64,000 nt of DNA from Pseudomonas tremae. GTDB lineage: Bacteria > Pseudomonadota > Gammaproteobacteria > Pseudomonadales > Pseudomonadaceae. This document shows positions 8,748 to 16,366 of this stretch, one piece after another (the first letter of the stretch is position 1; each line of letters starts with the position of its first letter). The notes under the pieces were generated by a model. That model did not search any database. It was not told the origin of the DNA and worked only from the letters and a program-made list of their open reading frames with translations. The stretch spans positions 289,468 to 353,467 of the forward strand of contig NZ_LJRO01000090.1 of NCBI RefSeq assembly GCF_001401155.1, read 5' to 3'. Position numbers and translations under genes: made by a program.

Positions 8748-9652
8748 AACCGAACAGTATTTCACCTAAAACGAGTATCGGCAGCGGCAAGGATAACGGC
8801 CGGAATCAGGATGAGGATGGAGCGAGCCAGCCGCTGCGAACACGCCGGCGTCGGCTGTCCCTGTCTATAGGCGGCGTCATCGGCTTGCTGATCGTGACTT
8901 TCTGGGCGCTAATGGCCGTCGCCGGGCCCCTGTTGGCGCCCTACGATGCCAACGCAATGATCAGTGATGATTACTTCGGCCCGCTTAGTCTGGCGTTCCC
9001 ATTGGGTACCGACTACCTGGGGCGGGATATCCTCAGCCGCTTGTTGCACGGCGCGCCTTTCACCATCGGTGTGGCGTTGACGGCCACAGCGATAGCCTGC
9101 ACTGCTGGCGTCGTACTGGCGCTGGTGGCGGCTGCGTCCGGTGGCTGGGTCGACGCATTCATAAGTCGTACCCAAGATGCGCTGATCGCGATTCCAAACA
9201 AGATTTTTGCCCTGCTGATAGTGGCTACGTTCGGCTCCTCGGTACCACTGTTGTTGCTGATGGCCGCATTCGCCTATATGCCGGGTTCCTTTCGGATGGC
9301 GCGTTCAGCGGCGGTGAACGTCATGACCATGGACTTTATCCAGGTTGTGCGTACTCGAGGCGAAGCCATGCCCTACATCATCTTCATCGAAGTACTGCCG
9401 AACATGCTGCGCCCGGTGCTGACCGACTTTGGTCTGCGCTTCGTCTACGTGGTGCTGCTGCTAAGCGCCATGAGTTTCCTTGGGTTGGGCGTGCAGCCAC
9501 CGGACGCCGACTGGGGTTCGCTGGTGCGGGAAAATATCGATGGCCTTTCGGCGGGGGCCCCGGCCGTGCTGGTACCGGCGGTCGCCATAGCCACCCTGAC
9601 TATGGGTGTGAACCTGCTCATCGACAGCTTCGGCGGCCGATCCAATCGCTAG
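8744..9652 (+). CDS. ABC importer permease 2 (DppC/OppC type)
   Basis: A 302-residue permease with a hydrophilic N-terminus of about 40 residues, then a first helix (GGVIGLLIVTFWALMAV) and five more helices. The DppC-type motif PLGTDYLGRDILSRLLHGA is at about residues 85-105. The EAA-like loop reads FIQVVRTRGEAMPYIIFIEVLPN; its glycine-containing core is weaker than in permease 1. It pairs with the preceding permease in one transporter and lies 13 bases before the ATPase gene. Confidence 0.87.
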   Translation: MKPNSISPKTSIGSGKDNGRNQDEDGASQPLRTRRRRLSLSIGGVIGLLIVTFWALMAVAGPLLAPYDANAMISDDYFGPLSLAFPLGTDYLGRDILSRLLHGAPFTIGVALTATAIACTAGVVLALVAAASGGWVDAFISRTQDALIAIPNKIFALLIVATFGSSVPLLLLMAAFAYMPGSFRMARSAAVNVMTMDFIQVVRTRGEAMPYIIFIEVLPNMLRPVLTDFGLRFVYVVLLLSAMSFLGLGVQPPDADWGSLVRENIDGLSAGAPAVLVPAVAIATLTMGVNLLIDSFGGRSNR

Positions 9653-9665
9653 ATGGAGAAGTGAG

Positions 9666-11498
9666 ATGAACGAAATCGTCAGGGTAAGTGGCCTGCGTGT
9701 GGTTGCACGTAACGAAGAGGGCATCAATATACCCATCGTGCACGGTGCCGATTTCAGCCTGAAAAAAGGCGAAGTTCTGGCGTTGATCGGCGAGTCGGGT
9801 TCCGGCAAGAGCACCATAGCGCTGTCGCTGATGGGTTACGCCCGCTCGGGTTGCCGTATCGTCGGCGGCTCTATACGGGTCGGTGATATCGACGTGCTGA
9901 AACTGTCGAATACCGAGCTGGCAAAGCTGCGCGGGCGCACCGTGGCGTATATCGCCCAGAGTGCGGCCGCGGCATTCAATCCGTCCAAAAGCATCATGGA
10001 ACAGGTGATCGAAAGCGCGCTGATCCATGGCGTTCTGTCACACAAGCAGGCGCAGGCCAAGGCCGTCGAGCTGTTCCGCGAACTGGCTCTGCCGGAACCG
10101 GAACGCATTGGTTCGCGCTATCCGCACCAGGTCTCGGGTGGGCAGTTGCAACGGCTGATGGCGGCGATGGCGCTGATAACCGATCCGGCACTGGTGATTC
10201 TGGATGAGCCGACCACGGCGTTGGATGTCACGACCCAGATTGAAGTGCTGCGGGCGTTCAAAAAGGTGGTACGCGAACGCGGCACCACGGCTATTTACGT
10301 CTCCCACGATCTGGCGGTGGTGGCGCAGATGGCCGACCGCATCGTCGTACTGTGCGACGGCCGGATTCAGGAAAACAACCCTACCGAACAGATCCTGGCT
10401 GCACCTGAACATCCCTATACGCGCAGCCTGCTGGCCGCGATAAGGCCGGCAGCTCGCCCGAGAGCGGGCGTTCAAGAGGTACCTTCGGCGCAAGAGGATC
10501 TGCTGCTCGAAATCCACGGTCTGGAGATTTGCTACGGCACCAAGAAGGTGCTGCAGAATGTCGATCTGAAGATCCGGCGCGGCGCGGCGGTCGGCGTGAT
10601 CGGCGAGTCGGGGTCGGGGAAAACCACGCTGGCGCAGGCCATCGCCGGTTTGGCACCAACGTCGGCCGGACGTATCCTGCTGGACGGTCAGCCGCTCAGC
10701 AGGAAGCTGGCGGGGCGCACCCGAGAGCAGTTCCGGCGTGTTCAGTTCGTCTTCCAGAACGCTGATACGGCGCTGAACCCAAAGCACAGCATTGAACAGA
10801 TCCTCGGTCGCCCGCTACGTTTCTACCACGGGATGAGCGGCGCGCAGCAGCAGCGTCGGGTGGTCGAATTGCTGGAGCTGGTGCAGTTGCCGGCCAGCAT
10901 TGCGCAACGCCGGCCCGGCGAGTTGTCCGGCGGCCAAAAGCAGCGTGTCAACCTGGCGCGGGCGCTGGCGGCGGAGCCGGATCTGATCCTCTGTGACGAA
11001 GTGACCTCGGCGCTGGATACAGTGGTGGGCGCGGCGATTCTTGAACTGTTGCGCGACCTGCGCCGCGAACTGGGAGTCTCCTTCCTGTTCATCAGTCATG
11101 ACATATCCACCGTTCGTGCGCTCTGTGACGACATAGTGGTGATGTACAGCGGCTACAAGGTCGAGGCCGGTGATCAGAGTGCGTTCGCCCAGGCGCCGTT
11201 CCATCCCTACACCAACCTGTTGACCAATTCGGTGCCGGAGCTGCGCCAGGGCTGGCTGGAAACCTGCGGAGCCGCTAAAGGCAAGCTGCCGTCGATTGGC
11301 GAGCAGACCAACGTAGCGAATCTATGTGCGTTTCTTGATCGCTGCCCGGTGCGCATCGACGGCCTGTGCAATCGTAGCGCGCCACCGCGCGGCAAAATCG
11401 CCGGCGGTAGTGAGATTCTTTGCCATCACACCAGTGCCGAGCTGCTCAAGGTGCAGGAAGGTGTGAGCAGCATGAAATTAGTGGGTACCTACGTATGA
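9666..11498 (+). CDS. double ATP-binding protein of the Dpp-type importer (DppD-DppF on one chain)
   Basis: At 610 residues this is two complete ABC ATPases in one polypeptide. Domain 1 has Walker [10 protein letters not shown] (about residue 45), signature VSGGQLQRLMAAMAL and Walker [13 protein letters not shown]. Domain 2, from about residue 275, has GESGSGKTT, LSGGQKQRVNLARAL and LILCDEVTSALD. In domain 2 the usual catalytic DEP reads DEV; the glutamate itself is kept. A C-terminal oligopeptide-type extension with cysteines follows each domain. One subunit therefore energises the permease pair, as in YejF or GsiA. Confidence 0.9.
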   Translation: MNEIVRVSGLRVVARNEEGINIPIVHGADFSLKKGEVLALIGESGSGKSTIALSLMGYARSGCRIVGGSIRVGDIDVLKLSNTELAKLRGRTVAYIAQSAAAAFNPSKSIMEQVIESALIHGVLSHKQAQAKAVELFRELALPEPERIGSRYPHQVSGGQLQRLMAAMALITDPALVILDEPTTALDVTTQIEVLRAFKKVVRERGTTAIYVSHDLAVVAQMADRIVVLCDGRIQENNPTEQILAAPEHPYTRSLLAAIRPAARPRAGVQEVPSAQEDLLLEIHGLEICYGTKKVLQNVDLKIRRGAAVGVIGESGSGKTTLAQAIAGLAPTSAGRILLDGQPLSRKLAGRTREQFRRVQFVFQNADTALNPKHSIEQILGRPLRFYHGMSGAQQQRRVVELLELVQLPASIAQRRPGELSGGQKQRVNLARALAAEPDLILCDEVTSALDTVVGAAILELLRDLRRELGVSFLFISHDISTVRALCDDIVVMYSGYKVEAGDQSAFAQAPFHPYTNLLTNSVPELRQGWLETCGAAKGKLPSIGEQTNVANLCAFLDRCPVRIDGLCNRSAPPRGKIAGGSEILCHHTSAELLKVQEGVSSMKLVGTYV

Positions 11499-11810
11499 GT
11501 GCGCGCTTCGTCCGCCTGGCCGAGCGGGAGCGGCCCCCGGTCAGGCTGATGGGGGCCTGCCAGGACTGCCGGGCTTATTGATGCGTTAGATACGCTGGTT
11601 TCCAACTTGCACATGGCCGAGTTTTGGCAGGGAATTATGTTCGCGTATTCGTCCAATGATTTGGTGAGCGACTGGAGATATTTCAGTCTACAGACTCTTC
11701 GCGGGTTCTCACTCTCGCAGTTTAGGGTAGTTTGATGATTGTCAGAACATTGCTCTCGCGACTTTTGCGTGAGTAGCCACTGCCCGGTTTGATATTCCTA
11801 GGGTTCAATT
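11499..11810. other. gene-free stretch between the ATPase gene and the threonine-synthase remnant
   Basis: No plausible gene is visible. The stretch has many stops in all frames and lower GC than its neighbours. Part of it (from about 11750) may be more heavily decayed threonine-synthase sequence, but I cannot align it with confidence. No clear terminator was found after the ATPase gene. Confidence 0.4.
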
Positions 11811-12018
11811 CGACCTACCGGGTCGGAGTTCTGGCGCAGAGTGTTTTCTACTTCCACGTCGCCTGCAATCGAGTGTTAGCTTACGTCCTATAGGCCTCAG
11901 CGTTCCTGCGGCCGGCTTCGCCGAGGCCTATGCCGGCTTTGTTGCCCAGAAGATGGGGCTTCCGATCAATCAGATAACCATATCTACCAATCGTAATGAT
12001 GCTCTGCGCCCATTCATA
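11811..12018 (+). pseudogene. threonine synthase (thrC-like) remnant, frameshifted
   Basis: Two adjoining frames read as consecutive pieces of a ThrC central region. The first, from 11811, reads FNSTYRVGVLAQSVFYFHVA, resembling the family's VNSINWARxLAQxVYYFxAA. After a frame change near 11880 the second reads SVPAAGFAEAYAGFVAQKMG and then LPINQITISTNRNDALRPFI, resembling SVPTGNFGDIxAGxVAKxMGLPI and xxATNxNDxL. The PLP-phosphate motif TGNFGD is degraded to AAGFAE. Start and end are missing, so this is a dead fragment. The comparison is from memory of the ThrC family. The convergent LysR gene ends three bases further on. Confidence 0.7.
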
Positions 12019-12021
12019 CAC

Positions 12022-12936
12022 TTAAAGACTATCCGGATCGCCAAAAAACATCTGGATCCGCGACCTCAACCAACGCTCCCCAGGGTCATTATCCTGCGCG
12101 CCGCGCCAGGCCATATGCAGCTCGAACGTACGGGTTTCAATCGGCAGGTCTTCAGAGCGGACGCCGCCGGCGGCGGTCAGTACCTGCGCGGCATAATCCG
12201 GCACGGTGGCGATGATGTCTGTGCCGGTCAGCAGGGTTGCCAGGCCGTTGAACTGCGGCACAGCGAGGACAACATGGCGTTTGCGGTCCAGTTTCTCCAG
12301 GTGTTCGTCAATGAAGCCGCTCAGGTCGCCGGCGAAGGAAACCAACGCATGGGGCCGGGCGCAGAAGTCGTCGAGGCTCAAGGGGCCGGGTATTGAATCG
12401 GCGCGCAGCAACTGCGGCTTGCTCCTGCGCAATACCTTGCGTTTGGCGTTGGCGGGCAGGTCCTGGGTGTAACTGACGCCGACCGAAATTTCCCCAGACG
12501 CCAGCAATGGCGGCATCAGGATGTAATTGACGCGTCTGACAACCAGCACAATCCCTGGTGCTTCGGAGCGCAGGCGCTTGAGCAGCGTGGGCAGCAAGGC
12601 AAATTCCACATCGTCCGACAAACCGATACGAAACACCGAAGTGCTGGTCGCCGGGTCGAATTCCGAAGCCCGACTGACGGCGGTCGAAATAGAGTCGAGT
12701 GCCGGGGAGAGCAGGGCGAAGATTTCCGTGGCGCGGGCGGTGGGTTCCATGCTGCGGCCGGTACGGACGAACAGCGGGTCGTCGAACAGGCCGCGCAGTC
12801 GTGATAGCGCAGCACTGATGGCGGGCTGGCCAAGAAACAGTTTTTCCGCCGCACGCGTCACGCTGCGCTCATGCATCAGGGTTTCAAAAACGATGAGCAG
12901 GTTGAGGTCGACGCGACGCAGGTCGTTGCGGTTCAT
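12022..12936 (-). CDS. LysR-family transcriptional regulator
   Basis: The 304-residue product has the N-terminal winged helix-turn-helix of LysR proteins (residues about 5-65: LNLLIVFETLMHERSVTRAAEKLFLGQPAISAALSRLR is the recognisable stretch, cited in pieces: SVTRAAEKLF and QPAISAALSRLRG). A periplasmic-binding-like effector domain follows (about 90-300). The product resembles the NodD/LinR-type branch (FDDPLFVRTGRSMEPT). It is divergent from the quinone-oxidoreductase gene at 13247, with 310 bases between, and such divergent pairs are usually regulated by the LysR protein. Confidence 0.88.
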   Translation of the reverse strand: MNRNDLRRVDLNLLIVFETLMHERSVTRAAEKLFLGQPAISAALSRLRGLFDDPLFVRTGRSMEPTARATEIFALLSPALDSISTAVSRASEFDPATSTSVFRIGLSDDVEFALLPTLLKRLRSEAPGIVLVVRRVNYILMPPLLASGEISVGVSYTQDLPANAKRKVLRRSKPQLLRADSIPGPLSLDDFCARPHALVSFAGDLSGFIDEHLEKLDRKRHVVLAVPQFNGLATLLTGTDIIATVPDYAAQVLTAAGGVRSEDLPIETRTFELHMAWRGAQDNDPGERWLRSRIQMFFGDPDSL

Positions 12937-13246
12937 GCGGAATATCTCGGGCCATTTGTCGGTTGAGGACGTGAGCAGGGTGCGATAGTACGAGCAAATG
13001 CGGGTCGGGCGCAGGGAAAATTAATGGCAAGGGCACTGAATGTCCACATGGCTTGCAATGTCTCGTCGACATGCGAACAATGGCGGCCATTACGCATACT
13101 GGCTTCCAGACGCTCTCTGGCCGCGGCATGCAGCTCTCAGGACACAATCGATGACAGGCATGTCGACTATCAATAGCCACCGATAGTGTTCCCGGCAATG
13201 CCCGGATAAAGTTTGTGGCATCAAGGTTTACCAGGCGAGGTTCTAA
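12937..13246. other. divergent intergenic region between the LysR gene and the oxidoreductase gene
   Basis: No gene is visible in these 310 bases. It should hold the promoters of both flanking genes. The only clear symmetric element is an interrupted palindrome at 13166-13187, listed separately. Confidence 0.5.
13166..13187. promoter_or_regulatory. interrupted palindrome, possible regulator site
   Basis: The arms ACTATC and GATAGT are separated by 10 bases, 60 bases upstream of the oxidoreductase start. Size and position suit a LysR-type operator, although the classic T-N11-A core is not exact. Assignment to the neighbouring LysR protein is inference. Confidence 0.35.
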
Positions 13247-14269
13247 ATGTCCCGCACGATCCGTTTTCACCAGTTTGGCCCGGCCGAGGTGCTCAAGCTC
13301 GAAGAGCAGCCTGTCGCGTCGCCTGTATCCGGCGAGGTGCAGGTGCGCGTCCAGGCCATCGGTGTCAGCTGGTACGACGTTCTCTGGCGGCAAAATCTCG
13401 CGTCCACTCAGGCCCGGCTGCCGGCTGGCCTGGGTTATGAGATGGCGGGCGTGGTCACAGCGCTCGGCGCAGGGGTCGATGACTTGCAGGTCGGCGACAA
13501 GGTCGCCAGCTTCCCGGCAGCCGACGCCAACCAGCATCCTGTCTACGGCGAATCCATCGTCATGCCACGTCGTGCGCTGACCCGTTATCCCGACATCCTT
13601 ACCCCGGTTCAGGCCAGTGTGCATTACACGCCCTATCTGGTGGCTTACTTTGCCTATGTTGATCTGGCGCGTATCAAGGCTGGCCAGACTGTGCTGGTCA
13701 CCGATGCCAGCCATTGCTCAGGCCCCGCGTTCGTGCAACTGGGCAAAGCTCTGGGGGTTAGCGTGATTGCAGCCACCAAGACTGATGACGCCCGTGAGTA
13801 CCTGCTGTCGCTGGGTGCCGACAAGGTAGTGGTCACCGAAGAGCAGGACCTGCTGATGGCGATCAACAAGTACACCGATAATCGTGGTGTCGATGCCGTG
13901 TTCGATGGCTTGGGCGGTCCGCAGATGTCAATCATGGGTGATGTGCTGGCGCCGCGTGGCAGTCTGGTGCTGTACGGGTTGCAAGGCGGTAATCAGACGC
14001 CGTTCCCGGCTTGCGCAGCATTCCAGAAGAACATTCAGTTTTACGTGCATTGCCTGGGTAACTTCACCGGTAAGCCTGAACTGGGCATTATGCAAGACCA
14101 GGAAGCACTGCAACGCGCCCTGAAAGACATTAATCAGATGACGCAGGATAATAAGCTGGTGCCATTACAGACGCGCAGTTTTCCGTTCGAACAGGTCGTG
14201 CAGGCACACCGTTACATGGACGCCTGCCCGATTGGCGGGCGCGCAGTGCTGGAAGTCGAGTCTGCCTGA
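13247..14269 (+). CDS. zinc-independent quinone oxidoreductase-type dehydrogenase (MDR superfamily)
   Basis: A 340-residue medium-chain dehydrogenase/reductase. It has the N-terminal GroES-like fold (IRFHQFGPAEVLKLEEQPV, GYEMAGVVTALGAGV) and a cofactor fold around residue 150 (GQTVLVTDASHCSGPAFVQLGKALGVSVIA). In this fold the usual glycine-rich AGAGGVG is replaced by TDASHCSG. Structural-zinc cysteines are absent, which places it with NADPH:quinone reductase-like enzymes. It is divergent from a LysR gene that probably controls it. Its natural substrate is not apparent. Confidence 0.82.
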   Translation: MSRTIRFHQFGPAEVLKLEEQPVASPVSGEVQVRVQAIGVSWYDVLWRQNLASTQARLPAGLGYEMAGVVTALGAGVDDLQVGDKVASFPAADANQHPVYGESIVMPRRALTRYPDILTPVQASVHYTPYLVAYFAYVDLARIKAGQTVLVTDASHCSGPAFVQLGKALGVSVIAATKTDDAREYLLSLGADKVVVTEEQDLLMAINKYTDNRGVDAVFDGLGGPQMSIMGDVLAPRGSLVLYGLQGGNQTPFPACAAFQKNIQFYVHCLGNFTGKPELGIMQDQEALQRALKDINQMTQDNKLVPLQTRSFPFEQVVQAHRYMDACPIGGRAVLEVESA

Positions 14270-14665
14270 CTCCGCACACAGGCACTCAGCAAGTTATTAT
14301 CGAAAAGGCCTTCCACACGGCAGGCTTTTTTGCAGGCGCCGTGTGCCAAAAGACAAGGCTGATGAAAAGTTGCGGGCGCTGCGGCGGCCAGTTTTGTGTG
14401 CCAGAGATAATTAAAGTTGATACGCGCGGTTGTCGATAAGAAAAACAACTTTAACAGCAGTTTATTAGAGTTGATAAATTCTGTCAGAGCAGTGGGTGTC
14501 AGGCTGTCTTTTCCTACGGACCATGAAGGCAGAGAGCCACAGCTTAGGCGTTGTCGTAAAAGCCGACATGCCGCTGCCGTTTGTTGGCAGGCCCCGACTG
14601 ACAGTGTGCTTGTTGATGAGCACTTCCATGACTATGTCGGGCGTTTAAACTAAAGGTTTATGGCG

Positions 14666-14719
14666 CTGTATAGTTTTACGGTCACAGCCCGCCTTTTGAA
14701 AGCAAACTGTATATTGTAA
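14666..14719 (+). repeat. direct repeat CTGTATAnTnnTA, 41 bases apart
   Basis: CTGTATAGTTTTA at 14666-14678 recurs as CTGTATATTGTAA at 14707-14719. A 41-base offset is about four helical turns, so both copies face the same side of the DNA. MocR-family regulators such as GabR bind spaced direct repeats, and a MocR gene closes the downstream operon. Autoregulation is an inference. Confidence 0.4.
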
Positions 14720-14731
14720 TTATCCTGAAGG

Positions 14732-14764
14732 CCCTGATAATACTTCGGTCATTATTACTCAGGG
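14732..14764 (+). promoter_or_regulatory. inverted repeat overlapping the ribosome site of the small ORF
   Basis: CCCTGATAATA at 14732 is mirrored, with two extra bases, by TTATTACTCAGGG ending at 14764. The right arm contains most of the AGGGA ribosome site of the ORF starting at 14773. As RNA the hairpin would hide that site; as DNA it could be an operator. Both are inferences. Confidence 0.4.
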
Positions 14765-14772
14765 AATGAGTC

Positions 14773-14865
14773 ATGCCCGACCACACACTTGATTGTCAGC
14801 CTGATCTTCGATGCGGTGCCTGCCTATTGTTGTTGTCTGAACGACAGGCAGGGGACGCCCAATGA
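14773..14865 (+). CDS. 30-residue Cys-containing small ORF, coupled to the PP-loop gene
   Basis: ATG at 14773 is preceded by AGGGA with a seven-base spacer. The predicted peptide has 30 residues and three cysteines (positions 8, 14 and 17); its middle reads DCQPDLRCGACLLLLSER. The stop overlaps the start of the PP-loop gene as ATGA, the classic coupling arrangement. It is either a leader that sets translation of the downstream enzyme or a substrate peptide for it. Nothing like an export signal is seen. It is too short for codon statistics, and no homologue is known to me. Confidence 0.5.
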   Translation: MPDHTLDCQPDLRCGACLLLLSERQAGDAQ

Positions 14866-16364
14866 GTTCTATCCACGAACAAGCCATGAATTACGTCTAC
14901 CAACAAGTACTGCAACGGCTGTTGGGGTACTTCACGCGTGCGGAACGAACGGCACTGCAGTTATTGATTCAGCGGTTGATTGTCGCTGCAGGCGGAATCG
15001 AAAGGATTTCCGGTTTCAAGGTGCTGGTTCTTTTTGGTGGCGGCAAGGACAGTGCCTACACACTGGCTTTTTTACGCGCTGCGCAGTTGAGCATTGCTTG
15101 CCGGTCGCCAGGCACGTTCAGCCTGCGAGTTGCCAACCGGCGTCATGCGGGCATGACGCCGGCGGTCATGGACAACATCAACCGTACCTATTCCGCGCTG
15201 TTTCTGTATGACGACCCACGCGTGGAAATGCTGGTGATCGACAATCAGTACACCCAGTCGTTTGAGCCGGATCTGCCTTTTTCCAGCGCCGGTCGAGAGC
15301 AGAATCGTCTGGACATGCTGCTGGGTGGTCATCTGTCCGCAGGAGACGCCCGCACCACGTTCTGCAATTCTTGCTACCTGGGGCTGGCCGAGTTCGTGGG
15401 ACGTGCGCTGAGCTGGGGGAATGGCGTCGATGCAGTGGTCAGTGGCGATTCGCGCAGGGAGCAAAAGCAGTACATCACCTGGATCATGCGCCTGGCCCAG
15501 CGCACCGGGCAATACTCCGGCAGCTGGCGCGGTCAGACCCTGACCGGCGTGCTTCAGGTGATCGACACCATCGGACAGGCCTATTATCACGAGTTATACG
15601 GGGAGGGCGATGAAGGCCCTCGAGCGGTTCGTCCCCTCGCTTATCCGGAGAAAGCCAGCGCTCCTGCGTTCATCACCATCGCCGATCTGGTCAGTTGCAA
15701 GGCAGACGAGCACTGGACCTTGCTCACCGAGTTTCTGGATTTTCGCTTCGATGACCTGTCGTTCAGCTTCAGTGAGTCCGATTGTGCCAACCCTTTGCTC
15801 ATGGCGCACCTGCGGGGTCTGACCACCCAGTACCTGCAAGGGCGCACCTATGCTGACGGCATCGCTGAATACCTGCAGTTGGCAACCTCACTGATGCGCA
15901 GAAAACAAATGCCGAAGCGGTTGGTCGATCAGGCGCTCGGCGCCTATGCCGGTAGAGCGCGCATCGAGGCGCGTCGCGAGCTGGCGTCTGGCTTCGCTCA
16001 GGACGGTTTCGGCCTGAACGAAACTCAATTGGTCTGCATGCTGTTCTCACCCTTCGTGAATCAGGGTGATGGCCTGGAGATGTTTCTGCGCCGCTGCCAC
16101 CCCGGCATGCTGGTCGCGTTGCCGGATCTGCATAAGGCGCTGTCAGGCTCGACCGCCCCGGAACAGGTGATGCAATGGCTGGTGGATATCAGCGGTTTAA
16201 GCCTAAAGTCGCTGCAAAACCTATATTGCAAGCAGCGGGTCGACTTCGCTGACGAGAACTCGATCATCGCCCGCATACGCGCTGCAGACCCCGACAAACG
16301 TCAGGTCATGACCGTTGACCCGGCTACTGGTCAGGCCATGGCAGAAATACTCTCCGGACGCTGA
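14862..16364 (+). CDS. PP-loop ATP pyrophosphatase-type protein of unrecognised family
   Basis: 500 residues. After a helical N-terminus of about 50 residues comes a PP-loop core: VLVLFGGGKDSAYTLAFL, with GGGKDS at residues 59-64 in place of the usual SGGxDS. A CNSC pair at 168-171 follows, and a conserved-looking AVVSGDSRREQKQY near 191-204. Residues about 260-500 are helical and match nothing I recognise. PP-loop enzymes adenylate a carbonyl and then add sulfur or an amine; a CxxC pair often carries sulfur in thiolating members (TtcA-like). A thiolation or amide-forming role is therefore inference. Upstream it overlaps a 30-codon ORF by four bases; downstream it ends two bases before a MocR gene. 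Confidence 0.65.
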   Translation: MSSIHEQAMNYVYQQVLQRLLGYFTRAERTALQLLIQRLIVAAGGIERISGFKVLVLFGGGKDSAYTLAFLRAAQLSIACRSPGTFSLRVANRRHAGMTPAVMDNINRTYSALFLYDDPRVEMLVIDNQYTQSFEPDLPFSSAGREQNRLDMLLGGHLSAGDARTTFCNSCYLGLAEFVGRALSWGNGVDAVVSGDSRREQKQYITWIMRLAQRTGQYSGSWRGQTLTGVLQVIDTIGQAYYHELYGEGDEGPRAVRPLAYPEKASAPAFITIADLVSCKADEHWTLLTEFLDFRFDDLSFSFSESDCANPLLMAHLRGLTTQYLQGRTYADGIAEYLQLATSLMRRKQMPKRLVDQALGAYAGRARIEARRELASGFAQDGFGLNETQLVCMLFSPFVNQGDGLEMFLRRCHPGMLVALPDLHKALSGSTAPEQVMQWLVDISGLSLKSLQNLYCKQRVDFADENSIIARIRAADPDKRQVMTVDPATGQAMAEILSGR

Positions 16365-16366
16365 TC

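Larger units (their letters stand above)
14270..14772. other. long regulatory gap before the sORF/PP-loop/MocR operon
   Basis: This 503-base stretch is relatively AT-rich. Near its left end CACACGGC and GCCGTGTG arms (about 14311-14342) flank a T-run and may terminate the preceding gene. Short overlapping ORFs in this stretch (for example 14417-14653) lack ribosome sites and convincing composition. The right third carries a direct repeat and an inverted repeat described separately. No RNA gene was recognised. Confidence 0.5.

Noticed and set aside
14417..14653. 78-codon ORF in the gap before the small-ORF operon
   Set aside because: There is no ribosome site, basic random-like composition, and it overlaps AT-rich regulatory sequence.
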